Shown piece after piece: positions 17,902 through 27,400 of a stretch of DNA of 64,000 nucleotides. The notes beneath the pieces were generated by a model. It was not told the DNA's origin. It made no database searches and was given only the letters and a program-made list of their open reading frames with translations. The DNA lies in contig CP129486.1 in NCBI GenBank assembly GCA_030584005.1, positions 871,556 to 935,555 of the forward strand, written 5' to 3'. Source of the DNA: Bdellovibrionota bacterium. GTDB lineage: Bacteria > Bdellovibrionota_C > UBA2361 > JAFLCA01. The translations under genes were made by a program, and so were the position numbers. How positions within the stretch are numbered: the stretch's first letter is position 1; every line of letters begins with the position of its first letter.

Positions 17902-20142
17902 CTAATGGTTATAGCGGTGTCCGGTAAGGAACACAGGGAGGTTGTCTTGAACTTTAAATATGAGCTTCAGCGGTCGCACACGCTGGCCTGAGGAAGGCAC
18001 CGCGAATGAGAAAAGAGCCGGCTGGCCATCGAGCCGCACGATAGTAGAAGCAACAGGCTCTTCAGGCTGTTCGGAGTTAAAGATTTCAACGATAGTGTGA
18101 GCTTCAGCGACTCCCGATGACGGTGCCACGAACTCAAGTGTTACCGTGCCGTTCGGATAAGATGGCACCAGCAGGGAGTACTCGTCGGTCAAGCGACGGG
18201 ATCCCTTTACCCGGAAAAGATGGTTGCCCGAATCGTCGCCCCCGAGGTATTCCAGCTCCTCTTTAAATGCTTGCACCTGCTTCTGAAAGGCGGACGGATT
18301 GAACGCGGGATCGAAGCGGGAGACGTACACGACATACCGTAGCCCAACAATTGATTGAAGCGCGCGAATGGAGGGAGCACTCGGGAAGGTGCGGAAGTGC
18401 TTGGGATACTCGCGCATTATTTTGGATCTTTGGCCGCTGTACCCATTTACCAGCGGCCGCTCGAGCGAGAAGGCCCAATGCATGTACTGTACGTTATACC
18501 TGGCAAACGCTCCCCAACTTTCAACCCGACCGTCCTCCTTCAACTGTTCAGTCCACGGAAGAATCAGCACAGCTTCGTTGCTTCTGGGTAGGCGCTCTAA
18601 CTGCTCAAAGACCGAGCCCGCCGGCACTTCGCTCTCCAGTGGATAGCGATCTATCTGATTCTCAGCTACGAGCAGTAGGAGCGGGAGCACTACCACATAG
18701 GCTCTGAGCTTCGACCTATCGATCATATATGACAAGGAGAGAGCACTCAGCACCAGCAGGCACAACACGACCACGATACCAATGCGACTCACTGCTCGAA
18801 TGGCGCCAAATCCTGGCACCGTTTCGTAGAAGAATCGGAACACCCCTAGGGCAAAGTGCCCCTTTTCCGGATTACCCAAAGGCCCCAGAGAGATGAGAAA
18901 TAGGATCAGGGCGCATAACGCGATGCAGCCAAGCAGCCCACGATTAGTAAGGATGGCAAAGCCCATTCTGCGCTCCAGCTCGGCAAGACGTTTCAGAAGA
19001 AGCACCGCGAAAATGATGGCGAACCAGGAACAAAGGGCGCCTAGATAACGAGCCATTTGACCAGGAATGAGACTACTGACGAACAGCAGCCCGAGGGCAG
19101 CGATCAGCGCGTACTTAAGGGCGGTCAACTGCGGGGCATCCCAGACCCGCCTCACTCCAAACCAGACGAGAAAGAAAACAACAAACCCAGGCAAGAGGTT
19201 GGCTTCGGCGTGAGAGAGCGGAGCCGTTTGTCCATACAGCCAGCTCCAGCTCGATGCTGAAAGGTAGGAGAGCGGGGTCGCGCTAAAGTAATATGCCTCG
19301 TAGATATTTCGACCGCCAAAAGTGCTAAGGATCTGTAAATAGGGCCATAGGAATGGAATCATAGGGATGATTCCTATGATGATGCCGGCACCAAATCGTA
19401 AGTAGTGACGCTGCCTGAATCTCTGGGGGCGCATCAAGATGACCGAGCCAAGCAGGAGCGCGCTCAATAGAGCTATGAAGACCGCATAGTAGACGGTGCA
19501 GAGAAAAGCGGCAGAAAAGCAGAGCCCCAGACAGACAGCCGAGCGTGTTCTGGGGAAGCGCATAAAGCGAAAGGTGCACAGCAGTGAAAGCGGCAGCCAG
19601 AAGGCAAACTGCAGTTGAGGATGCCCCATATGGGCGCCGAGAAACGACCAGCTCATGAATCCAACTGCGGCAGTAAGAGCGGGAAGGGGTTTGCCGGTAA
19701 GTTCTCGACACAGCAGGTAGGTGCATACACCATTTAGAAACTGAGCAGTGAGAATCACCAGGTTATAGGAGGCAGCAAGCGGCATACCAACCGCGCCGAG
19801 GGCCCCGATCACAAAAGAGGGCAGAATAAAATTGTCACTCCAGGCTAGGGTAAGGGTATACGGGTAGAAGGCGTTTGTATTAAACCAGGGCAGAGTAAAG
19901 AGGTCGCGCAGGTTCGATTTCACTAACCATACATATAATCCCGCATCCCCCTGCAGCCCTCCGATGAAGGTCGTATCGAAGGCTCTCAGTACGCTCATTC
20001 TGGAAAGCAGGAGCAAAACCAGCAGCAAGAAGATGCTGGCAAAATCGGTGCGTGGTGTGCCTCCATGGAGAAGCACGAACTCCTGCGGCTGGTCATTTGG
20101 TGGGGAATCTTGGTGTGGGGACATGCGGTCGCGTACTACCAC
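17902..20142 (-). CDS. GT-C-like polytopic membrane protein
   Basis: The 746-residue protein has a hydrophilic N-terminus of about 30 residues, then about a dozen hydrophobic segments to around residue 480, then a soluble C-terminal domain. The first loop GDAGLYVWLVKSNLRDLF has an acidic pair region after helix 1, like GT-C glycosyltransferases using polyprenyl-phosphate sugars (compare ArnT and PMT). The soluble part has NSEQPEEPVAS and is unlike known catalytic domains. I cannot name the substrate. The start is GTG at 20142 or ATG at 20124; neither has a clear ribosome binding site. It is divergent from the O-acetyltransferase genes, which supports a role in cell-surface glycans. Confidence 0.6.
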   Translation of the reverse strand: MVVRDRMSPHQDSPPNDQPQEFVLLHGGTPRTDFASIFLLLVLLLLSRMSVLRAFDTTFIGGLQGDAGLYVWLVKSNLRDLFTLPWFNTNAFYPYTLTLAWSDNFILPSFVIGALGAVGMPLAASYNLVILTAQFLNGVCTYLLCRELTGKPLPALTAAVGFMSWSFLGAHMGHPQLQFAFWLPLSLLCTFRFMRFPRTRSAVCLGLCFSAAFLCTVYYAVFIALLSALLLGSVILMRPQRFRQRHYLRFGAGIIIGIIPMIPFLWPYLQILSTFGGRNIYEAYYFSATPLSYLSASSWSWLYGQTAPLSHAEANLLPGFVVFFLVWFGVRRVWDAPQLTALKYALIAALGLLFVSSLIPGQMARYLGALCSWFAIIFAVLLLKRLAELERRMGFAILTNRGLLGCIALCALILFLISLGPLGNPEKGHFALGVFRFFYETVPGFGAIRAVSRIGIVVVLCLLVLSALSLSYMIDRSKLRAYVVVLPLLLLVAENQIDRYPLESEVPAGSVFEQLERLPRSNEAVLILPWTEQLKEDGRVESWGAFARYNVQYMHWAFSLERPLVNGYSGQRSKIMREYPKHFRTFPSAPSIRALQSIVGLRYVVYVSRFDPAFNPSAFQKQVQAFKEELEYLGGDDSGNHLFRVKGSRRLTDEYSLLVPSYPNGTVTLEFVAPSSGVAEAHTIVEIFNSEQPEEPVASTIVRLDGQPALFSFAVPSSGQRVRPLKLIFKVQDNLPVFLTGHRYNH

Positions 20143-20232
20143 GCAGAGTTAGGCTTCAAGCTCACCGGCGATTAGGGTATCATTGCGCCCATTTGCGTTA
20201 AAGCCGAAATCAAGGCGGAACATTATTTATCC

Positions 20233-21675
20233 ATGGTTTTTAGCTCCTTCACTTTTGTATTCGTCTTCCTTCCGTTTGTTCTTGGGCTCTATTTTGTTGC
20301 TCCCCGCCCGCTGAAGAACACCGTACTGGTAGTGGCCAGTGTCTTTTTCTACGCTTGGGGTGCGCCGGAGTTCGTGGCTCTATTTTTGGTCTCCACCTCG
20401 GTTGACTATGGGCTCGCGCTGCTCCTTTCCCGCTACCCTGATGGGTCTGCCCGCCGGAGGGCAGTCCTTTGGAGCTCCATAGTGCTCAACACGGGGCTCC
20501 TTCTTTACTTCAAATACGCCAACTTTTTTGTTGCTCAATTCCGTGAGGTGCTGCAATGGCTTTCAGTACAGCCACCAGGGTGGGAGAATATAGCTCTCCC
20601 CATAGGGATCTCATTCTTCACCTTTCATAAGATAAGCTACATCGTTGATGTGTATAGGGGCACATCGAAACCGGCGCGAAGCTTTATTGACTATATACTG
20701 TATATTTCGCTTTTCCCGCAGCTCATCGCAGGACCGATAATTCGATATCACGAAATTGATGCCCAGTTGGTGGGCCGAACTGTATGTGGTTCTGATCTTT
20801 ACGAAGGAATGCGCCGATTCATATTGGGACTGTCGCGCAAGGTTCTGCTTGCCAACCCCATGGGCGCCGTTGCAGACAATGTGTTTCAAGTTTCCCCGGA
20901 AGCGCTCACCACTCCGTATGCATGGATTGGCGCTTTAGCCTATGCGTTTCAGATCTATTTCGATTTCTCCGGATATTCCGATATGGCGATTGGGCTTGCC
21001 AGGATGTTTGGCTTTCGTTTCCCGGAGAACTTCGATCGACCGTACGTGGCCTCCTCTTTCACCGAGTTCTGGCGACGCTGGCATATGTCGCTATCACGCT
21101 GGATGAGGGATTACCTATACGTTCCGCTTGGAGGGAATCGCGGCGGTACACTCCTTACCTACCGCAATCTATGGATCGTGTTCTTACTTTCCGGTCTCTG
21201 GCATGGAGCGAACTGGACCTTTATCGTGTGGGGGCTCTATCATGGACTCTTCCTGGTATTCGATAGAACGAGTCTCGGTGCGTCATTCGCTAGACTGCCC
21301 TATGTAATCAAGAGAGCGATTACCTTTGTCTTGGTGTGCTTTGGCTGGGTGCTCTTTAGGAGCGACACTCTGACCGGAGCAGGACGGTTCATACAGATAA
21401 TGCTCTGCCCCTGGACGGCAGGCGAGCAGGCAGGCACTATTTCTAGATCTTCTATCATTAGCGATTATGGAATCCTTGTATTCATGGTCTGTGCGGTGTT
21501 CTGTGTCTTCCTCGAAACTCAGAGGGTGTTGAGTAGTACGAGGAAGGTGGTGGAGCGGTGCCCTTCGACCGTAAGCGATTTGGTCGGCGCGCTGTTGTTA
21601 CTTTCACTCTTTGTTCTGAGTATGGTGATGATCGGTTCAGGAAGTTACTCCCCCTTCATTTATTTCCAGTTTTGA
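20233..21675 (+). CDS. MBOAT family O-acyltransferase (AlgI-like)
   Basis: The 480-residue protein has multiple membrane helices and starts MVFSSFTFVFVFLPFVLGLYF, the standard opening of AlgI-like MBOAT proteins. Marks include YFKYANFF, LPIGISFFTFHKISYIVD, FDFSGYSDMAIGLARMFGF, FPENFDRPY, FTEFWRRWHMSLSRW and SGLWHGANWTFIVWGLYHG; the tryptophan-histidine segment near residue 323 holds the catalytic His. It moves acyl groups across the inner membrane for O-acetylation of exported polysaccharide. The next gene starts five bases after its stop and encodes the SGNH partner, so they form an operon. Confidence 0.92.
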   Translation: MVFSSFTFVFVFLPFVLGLYFVAPRPLKNTVLVVASVFFYAWGAPEFVALFLVSTSVDYGLALLLSRYPDGSARRRAVLWSSIVLNTGLLLYFKYANFFVAQFREVLQWLSVQPPGWENIALPIGISFFTFHKISYIVDVYRGTSKPARSFIDYILYISLFPQLIAGPIIRYHEIDAQLVGRTVCGSDLYEGMRRFILGLSRKVLLANPMGAVADNVFQVSPEALTTPYAWIGALAYAFQIYFDFSGYSDMAIGLARMFGFRFPENFDRPYVASSFTEFWRRWHMSLSRWMRDYLYVPLGGNRGGTLLTYRNLWIVFLLSGLWHGANWTFIVWGLYHGLFLVFDRTSLGASFARLPYVIKRAITFVLVCFGWVLFRSDTLTGAGRFIQIMLCPWTAGEQAGTISRSSIISDYGILVFMVCAVFCVFLETQRVLSSTRKVVERCPSTVSDLVGALLLLSLFVLSMVMIGSGSYSPFIYFQF

Positions 21676-21680
21676 GGGTT

Positions 21681-22967
21681 ATGCAAGAATCGGCACCGGT
21701 ACAGTCTTTCGGGTGGGTTAAGATCCTAACCCTGCTTGTCTTTGCAGCACTGCTCGTATTCCCCATGACCGATGCGTGGCTCAACATTATTCCACGAGCG
21801 CGTATTCATGGCATGGCCGAGAGAGCAGCATTTCCAACCTTTACACCTGAGAGTTGGTGGAATCAGAAGTATCAGGCGCGCTTCTCTCAATGGGCGCTCA
21901 AAAGCGGGGCATTCTGGTCATGGAGTATTCGCCTTTCCAATGAGCTTGTGTACCGATTGACAGGGGAGATCTCCACCGACTACGGCACTTCGGTGCAAGG
22001 GGGAAACGAGTCATATCTCTGGCAGATGATGTACAAGGCCGCTTTTAACCGTGTTCAGGATCCTCCAAGGAATTTGATTCGAAGAGCTTTTACTCAGTTC
22101 AAAGAATTGAAGGAGCAGATGGCGGCGCGCAATATCCCCGTCGTAGCGGTGATTAACCCCAATCTGATCTTTATGTATCCGGAGCTGCTGCCGGACAAGT
22201 ACCACACGGCTCGTCGCATGGAGAAGCAGTCAAGTTATGAAGTTGCACAGGAGGTAATCAAGGAGCTTGATGCACCGGTTGTAGATGCCGCGGAGCTGCT
22301 GAAGTCGGTGCAGGATGACTTTCCCTTTCGGTTTTTCGAGCCAGCGGGGTCGCACTGGAATGACATAGGGTCATGCATCGCTGCGCGAGCGGTTCTAAGG
22401 GAGCTTGATAGGAGCTGGGGACGTGGATTCCCCGCACTACCGTGCGAGGACTATGAGTTTCGCCCCACGCCCGAAGCGCATGAACGCGATCTCGTGCAGA
22501 TTGCAAACTTGCTCTTCCCGGAGCGATTGTTCAGGCCGACCCCTTATGTGAGATCAAGGGCTCGACAGGAGTTTCCCGAGCGCAAGCCCAAGCTCTTGCT
22601 GATTGGCACAAGCTTCCTCTTTGGCCTCGAGAAGCAGTTCCGAAAGCATTTCATCACCGATGACACCCGATTACTTTTTTACTATCGACAGGAGCGAAAG
22701 GGCGGCAAGGGCAACTTTCGCAACTTCGCCCCCAGCACGCTGAACTGGTCCGAGGTGCTTTCGATGGATGGGATTATCCTGGACATCAACGAGTCTGGCC
22801 CGGCCAAGCTTGGCTATGGATTCATGCGGGATGCGTTGCGCTACTTCGACTCGCTAAAGGCTGATACTACAGCGAGTGAAAGGAAAAAGAAGAAGAAGCG
22901 CAAGGGGATGAAAACCGCACTTGCTTCAATAGAACTTCAGGCGGAGCAAAGAACGGTTGGGGATTAG
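21681..22967 (+). CDS. SGNH-hydrolase-like protein, AlgJ/AlgX type
   Basis: A 428-residue protein with one N-terminal membrane helix (TLLVFAALLVFPMTDAW) and a periplasmic domain. GSHWNDIG carries the Asp-His type motif of AlgJ/AlgX, and LLLIGTSFLFG has the nucleophile Ser after Gly. VVAVINPNLIFMYPELLP is another family segment. These proteins transfer acetyl groups to a polysaccharide, working with the MBOAT partner. The C-terminus is very basic (KKKKKRKG). The frame extends upstream to 21558 inside the MBOAT gene, but the ATG at 21681 is right after GAGGGTT and just before the anchor helix, so I use it. Confidence 0.82.
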   Translation: MQESAPVQSFGWVKILTLLVFAALLVFPMTDAWLNIIPRARIHGMAERAAFPTFTPESWWNQKYQARFSQWALKSGAFWSWSIRLSNELVYRLTGEISTDYGTSVQGGNESYLWQMMYKAAFNRVQDPPRNLIRRAFTQFKELKEQMAARNIPVVAVINPNLIFMYPELLPDKYHTARRMEKQSSYEVAQEVIKELDAPVVDAAELLKSVQDDFPFRFFEPAGSHWNDIGSCIAARAVLRELDRSWGRGFPALPCEDYEFRPTPEAHERDLVQIANLLFPERLFRPTPYVRSRARQEFPERKPKLLLIGTSFLFGLEKQFRKHFITDDTRLLFYYRQERKGGKGNFRNFAPSTLNWSEVLSMDGIILDINESGPAKLGYGFMRDALRYFDSLKADTTASERKKKKKRKGMKTALASIELQAEQRTVGD

Positions 22968-23325
22968 TTGCTATGGAGAGCTCAGGTCGTGAACAAGGAA
23001 TCTTCCTCCAGTCAGAAGAGGATCTCCTCTGTTACCACGGGACCTGGCCTTTGAGGGGACGCCATAAGAGCTGATGCTCCATTTGGTATCTAAATGAATC
23101 AATCTTTCTTAGTGGGATTATGGAATTAAGAGGTTTTCTGGGTGGATGAGTTTAACGAGATTCAAGCGAGGGCCTTAGGTTGTGCTCTTCGTTCGGTAGG
23201 TCCATGGGTGGCAAGCAATGAATAGGCGAAAGGTTGATTGGTTGCCTCGATCGAACAGACAGGGATTTCGGTTGTGTAAAGGTCTCCAAGATAAACGGCC
23301 GTAGATGCATTAGTGAGGTTAGGGA
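22968..23325. other. Intergenic region of 358 bases, no gene seen
   Basis: No supported coding sequence. A minus-strand frame crosses it without family features. GAGG (23309-23312) and the bases following supply a plausible ribosome binding site for the gene at 23326. Confidence 0.4.
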
Positions 23326-24096
23326 ATGAGCGCAACGGCAACAGACTCTGAAATACTCATCCAACATTGTTCCTCATTTGATTGCATCACGGTGGAATTG
23401 CTCCCGCACTCTACTCGTATCATCCCTCAGGAGCTTTACGAAGTTGTAGAGCAAACCTGGAGCCACTATCTAGAAGAGTCACACCGTGTAGGTCGAAATG
23501 TATGGGACGGCCTGCTCTACCGCTTTGAGAACTGCGAGCGGCAAGAGAGAGGTTTGTGCATTAGATGCAGCACTATACAGGCAAAGGATGCTATTTCGTT
23601 CCGCCTGATTGGCGGGAGGAGCAAGTATCCGCAGGAGACATGGGCTCAAAACATGTTTCTGGGCAGTCTTGTTCACTCCAGTGACGGGTTTGCGCTTTTT
23701 GGCGTGCCCTCAGGCAAGACCACAGCAACCCGCCCTTTTGATTTAGTTGGCGGTGTGCTGTCGGCGGATGAGATTCAGCTCGCCTCTGGGAAGGATCTCG
23801 CCTGCTTGCTCTATAATGAACTCAATGAAGAACTGAACATCGAAGAGGGCGTAGTACAGTCGGTAGCGCTGCTTGGCATTGTGCGTACTCGAACGTCGAG
23901 CGTCGGCCTTATTGCAGACTGCCAACTTGCAGTTTCTGCAGCTGAGGTGCGGCGGCGTTTCGCTGAAAAGAATGATGGAGAGCTGCGCGAGATAAAAACC
24001 GTGCCACTCGATGAACTTCAGATGTGCTTAATCCAGGGAGGAGGGCATCTTCCCCTTGTATGGCAGCTTAAAGCTGCTTCAGAAGGACTGACCTGA
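23326..24096 (+). CDS. Nudix-like hydrolase domain protein
   Basis: A 256-residue protein. Residues about 137-185 resemble a Nudix box, with FDLVGGVLSADE followed by LACLLYNELNEELNIEEG; the LNEEL segment matches the REUXEE core except for the Arg to Asn change. The spacing between the glycine and the glutamate-rich part is longer than the common 23-residue box, so catalysis is uncertain. An N-terminal part with ESHRVGRNVWDGLLYRFE resembles NUDT22-like proteins, which is inference. No signal peptide. It sits alone; AGGTTAGGGA lies just upstream of the ATG. Substrate unknown. Confidence 0.6.
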   Translation: MSATATDSEILIQHCSSFDCITVELLPHSTRIIPQELYEVVEQTWSHYLEESHRVGRNVWDGLLYRFENCERQERGLCIRCSTIQAKDAISFRLIGGRSKYPQETWAQNMFLGSLVHSSDGFALFGVPSGKTTATRPFDLVGGVLSADEIQLASGKDLACLLYNELNEELNIEEGVVQSVALLGIVRTRTSSVGLIADCQLAVSAAEVRRRFAEKNDGELREIKTVPLDELQMCLIQGGGHLPLVWQLKAASEGLT

Positions 24097-24480
24097 AGTT
24101 TTGAGGTTTCTAGTGTATGGGGAGCACTCGGAAGTCGTGCAGTGACCGCCGGAAGTTCAACAATAGCTCATGCGCACGATCCAGCGCATGAGAACGGTGC
24201 TCGGTTTCGACGCGCAGCTCCAGTTCTCACGGGCCCATACAACGTGCAATCCCTGTGATATTAGGATGGGCCTCTCTGCGAATTGCAGAATTCAATCAAG
24301 GCGCAAGGAGTTAATCCATTACCGTAGTAGCTCTCCATGACGCTCATGCGATCCGTCGATTGCGTTTCATGAACAGGGAACGTCACGCCGCGCCCTCACT
24401 GCACCGCGAATCATCAGAATCGCTGATTCCACTGTGGTATATCAGCCATTCTGTCGGCTGAGCCCCTAATTCACGGTAAA
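24097..24480. other. Intergenic region of 384 bases with a possible gene relic
   Basis: Between the Nudix-like and uvrA genes (convergent). It contains the possible minus-strand relic at 24110-24295. I see no terminator with a T-run for either gene. Confidence 0.4.
24110..24295 (-). pseudogene. Possible decayed coding fragment with an internal stop
   Basis: On the minus strand a frame of about 60 codons is interrupted by one TGA (24229-24227). The parts read REAHPNITGIARCMGP and then ELELRVETEHRSHALDRAHE and NFRRSLHDFRVLPIH. A strand-then-amphipathic-helix look suggests former coding, but I recognise no family and chance is quite possible. A start is not visible. Confidence 0.2.
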
Positions 24481-27400
24481 CTACCCAGCCTTTCTGAGCT
24501 TTTCACCCTGTCGCATGACCCCGCCCCAGGGGGTCTCTGCAAGCTGCAGATCGCAAGGCGGACCTTCATAGATTATACGACCGCCTTTCTCGCCCGAACC
24601 CGGTCCCATCTCTATAATGTGATGGGCGCTCATGATTACATCCGGATCATGCTCGATGATGAGCACAGTGTGGCCGAGGCCCACGAGCTCATGGAGCGAT
24701 CTCAGAAGCCGGTGCACATCTGCACGGTGCAGTCCCGTGGTGGGCTCATCCAAGACGTAAAGGGTGTGACCGTTGCCGCATGCGATGAGTTCGGAAGCAA
24801 GCTTCAGTCGTTGCGACTCTCCCCCCGAAAGAGTTGAGGAACTCTGGCCAAGGGCGAGGTAGCCTAGACCAAGTTCGCACACCCTGTGCAGAGTCTGATG
24901 AATCTTGCGATGGTTTGTGAAGATATCCCGCGCCTCTTCGAAGGTAAGAGCCAGAATATCGGCCGCTGAGAGCCCGAGATAACGCACCGCCGATGCCGCC
25001 TCCGCGTAGCGGGTTCCAGCGCAGCTTTCACATCGCACCCGCGCTTGCGGCAGGAAGCTCATCTCGAGCACGATCTCACCACTCCCGCGGCATTCCGGAC
25101 AGCGGCCTTTTCCCGTGTTGTAGGAGAAGAATCCAGGACCCCAGCCATGTGTTTTCGCCTCGAGAGTCCCTGCCAGAACCTTTCTAAATTCATCCCAGAC
25201 ACCCAGAAATGAGGCAGGGGTCGAGCGGGAGTTTGCCCCGATCGGCCTCTGGTCCACCGTGAGTACGCGGTCAATCCCCTCATGCCCTTCGATGCAGGGA
25301 ACTTTGCGGGTTCTGCTCTTGCTGAGCGCCGTGGAGGCGGCAATGCCCTCAAGCACAATACCATGCACAAGAGAGCTCTTTCCGGCTCCCGAAACACCGG
25401 CCACTACCACCATGCAGTGGAGCGGAATTGAACAGCTGAGATCTTTGATGTTGTTGCAGCTTGCTCGGCGAACTCGAAGCTTCGCAGCAGAGGGTGATGT
25501 AAATGCCGGAGCGGAAATCCCATAGGGGCGAGAGAGCCACTGGGCCGTGAGAGTGCTTTGATCGGACAGGATCTGAGCGGCCGGACCCTGGGCTGTTATG
25601 GTTCCGCCCTGGCGCCCCGCGCCGGGTCCAACCTCAACGATATGGTCCGATGCTGCTACCATGTCGGCATCGTGCTCTATGATCAAGACCGAGTTCCCTC
25701 GCTCTTTCAGGGTTTGCAGCTCCTTGAAAATCCGTCGGCTATCTAGTGGGTGCAGCCCTGCAGTCGGTTCATCAAAAATGTACATCGCTCCGCTCAAGGG
25801 GGTGCCGATTGCCGTGGCCAAACGCAGGCGCTGCAGTTCACCGGCCGAGAGGGAGCTGCAGTCGCGATGAAGCGGCAAGTACTCAAGGCCAAACGAAGCC
25901 AAGAGTGCAAGCCGAGATCTAAGCTCATGCAAAATCGGTGCGGCCACCATTGCATCACGTGCAGCAAGATTGAGCCGATCAAGGAGCGCCTGAACTTCGA
26001 GCGCACCGCGACTGCACCATTGGCCGATATTCTCGGATTGGAGAGTGAGGCTTCGTCCCATGGCCGAGATGCGCGCGCCCTTACACTCGTCACAGGCGGT
26101 GCCATCAGCAGCAGTGCCTGTTCCTTCACAGGAGGGACAGCGCCCGCGTGTTGAATGAAACGAAAGATCCTCGGGATCCGGTTTAAAGAATCCGCGGCGA
26201 CAGTGCGCGCAGGCGCGCTTAGCGCTCACTACGCGTTCACTCTGCGAGCAGTGAATGAGTAAGGTGCCCTCGCCAAGCCCGAGCGCCTGCTCAACCACCT
26301 CGATCAGCACCTCCTTGGGGAGTGTCGAAGGCCGGAAGCGACCGACTACAAATTCAATGTTGTGCTGTTTGGATTTGACCAAACCCTGATCGAACTTGGA
26401 GGGAGGAGCGAAGCGCCCGTCAACACGCACTTCGGCTATTTCTAGAGAAACCGCCCGCTCAAAAACGTCTCGATAGCTGCCCTTCCTATTCTTTACGATC
26501 GGCGCAAGCAGGCGCAGCTGCTCGTCGCCGCACGCTGCGAGCTCGGCAGCGATCTCTTGAGCGCTCAATGCGGATATTTCTTGATCCGGATGGTCCGGGC
26601 AGTGCTGGACTCCTACCTTGGCGAAGAGCAGGCGCAGGAAATTATACACCTCACTCATTGTCCCGACTGTGGAGAGCCGTGAGGGTTGAAAGGTATGCTG
26701 GTGTACACACACCGAAGGCTGCACATTCTGCAGGGCATCTATATCCGGCTTTTCAAGCTCATGGATAAATTGCCGGGCGTATGGGGAGAGGCAGTCTAGA
26801 TAACGGCGCTGGCCCTCGGAGTAAATAATATCCTTGGCGATGGTTGATTTACCCGAGCCGGACAGGCCGCTGAGCGCAACAATCTGTCCCAAGGGGAGAT
26901 CTAGATCGATATTCTTCAGATTATGATGGCGCGCGCCGCGCAGTTGCAGCATGCACGCGGTGTTATCTTTCGGCGGCGAGGGCACTTTTGCCGGAGCAAT
27001 CGAAAACCTGCGGTGTTGCAGCGTAGTGCTGAAGAACTCGGCAAGATGGGCCGCAGTGGCTGAGGCGCATTGCAGCAGCTGCCCAGGAGTTCCCTCGGCA
27101 ACGATGCGACCTCCTCCGTCGCCTCCTTCGGGGCCGAGATCGATGATCCAATCGGCCTGCGAGAGCATGATTAGGTTGTGTTCAATACACAAGATCGAAT
27201 GTCCGCGCGACCGGAGCAGTGAAAAGAGTTCAAGCAAGCGGCACACATCCTGCGGGTGAAGTCCAGTGGTTGGTTCATCAAATATGAGCAGCGTTCCCGA
27301 CTCGCCCGCATCGGCCAGGTAACTGACGAGCTTTAGGCGTTGGGCCTCTCCGCCTGAAAGTTCGCTGAGGGGGTGGCCGAGCGTGAGATAGCCAAGTCCC

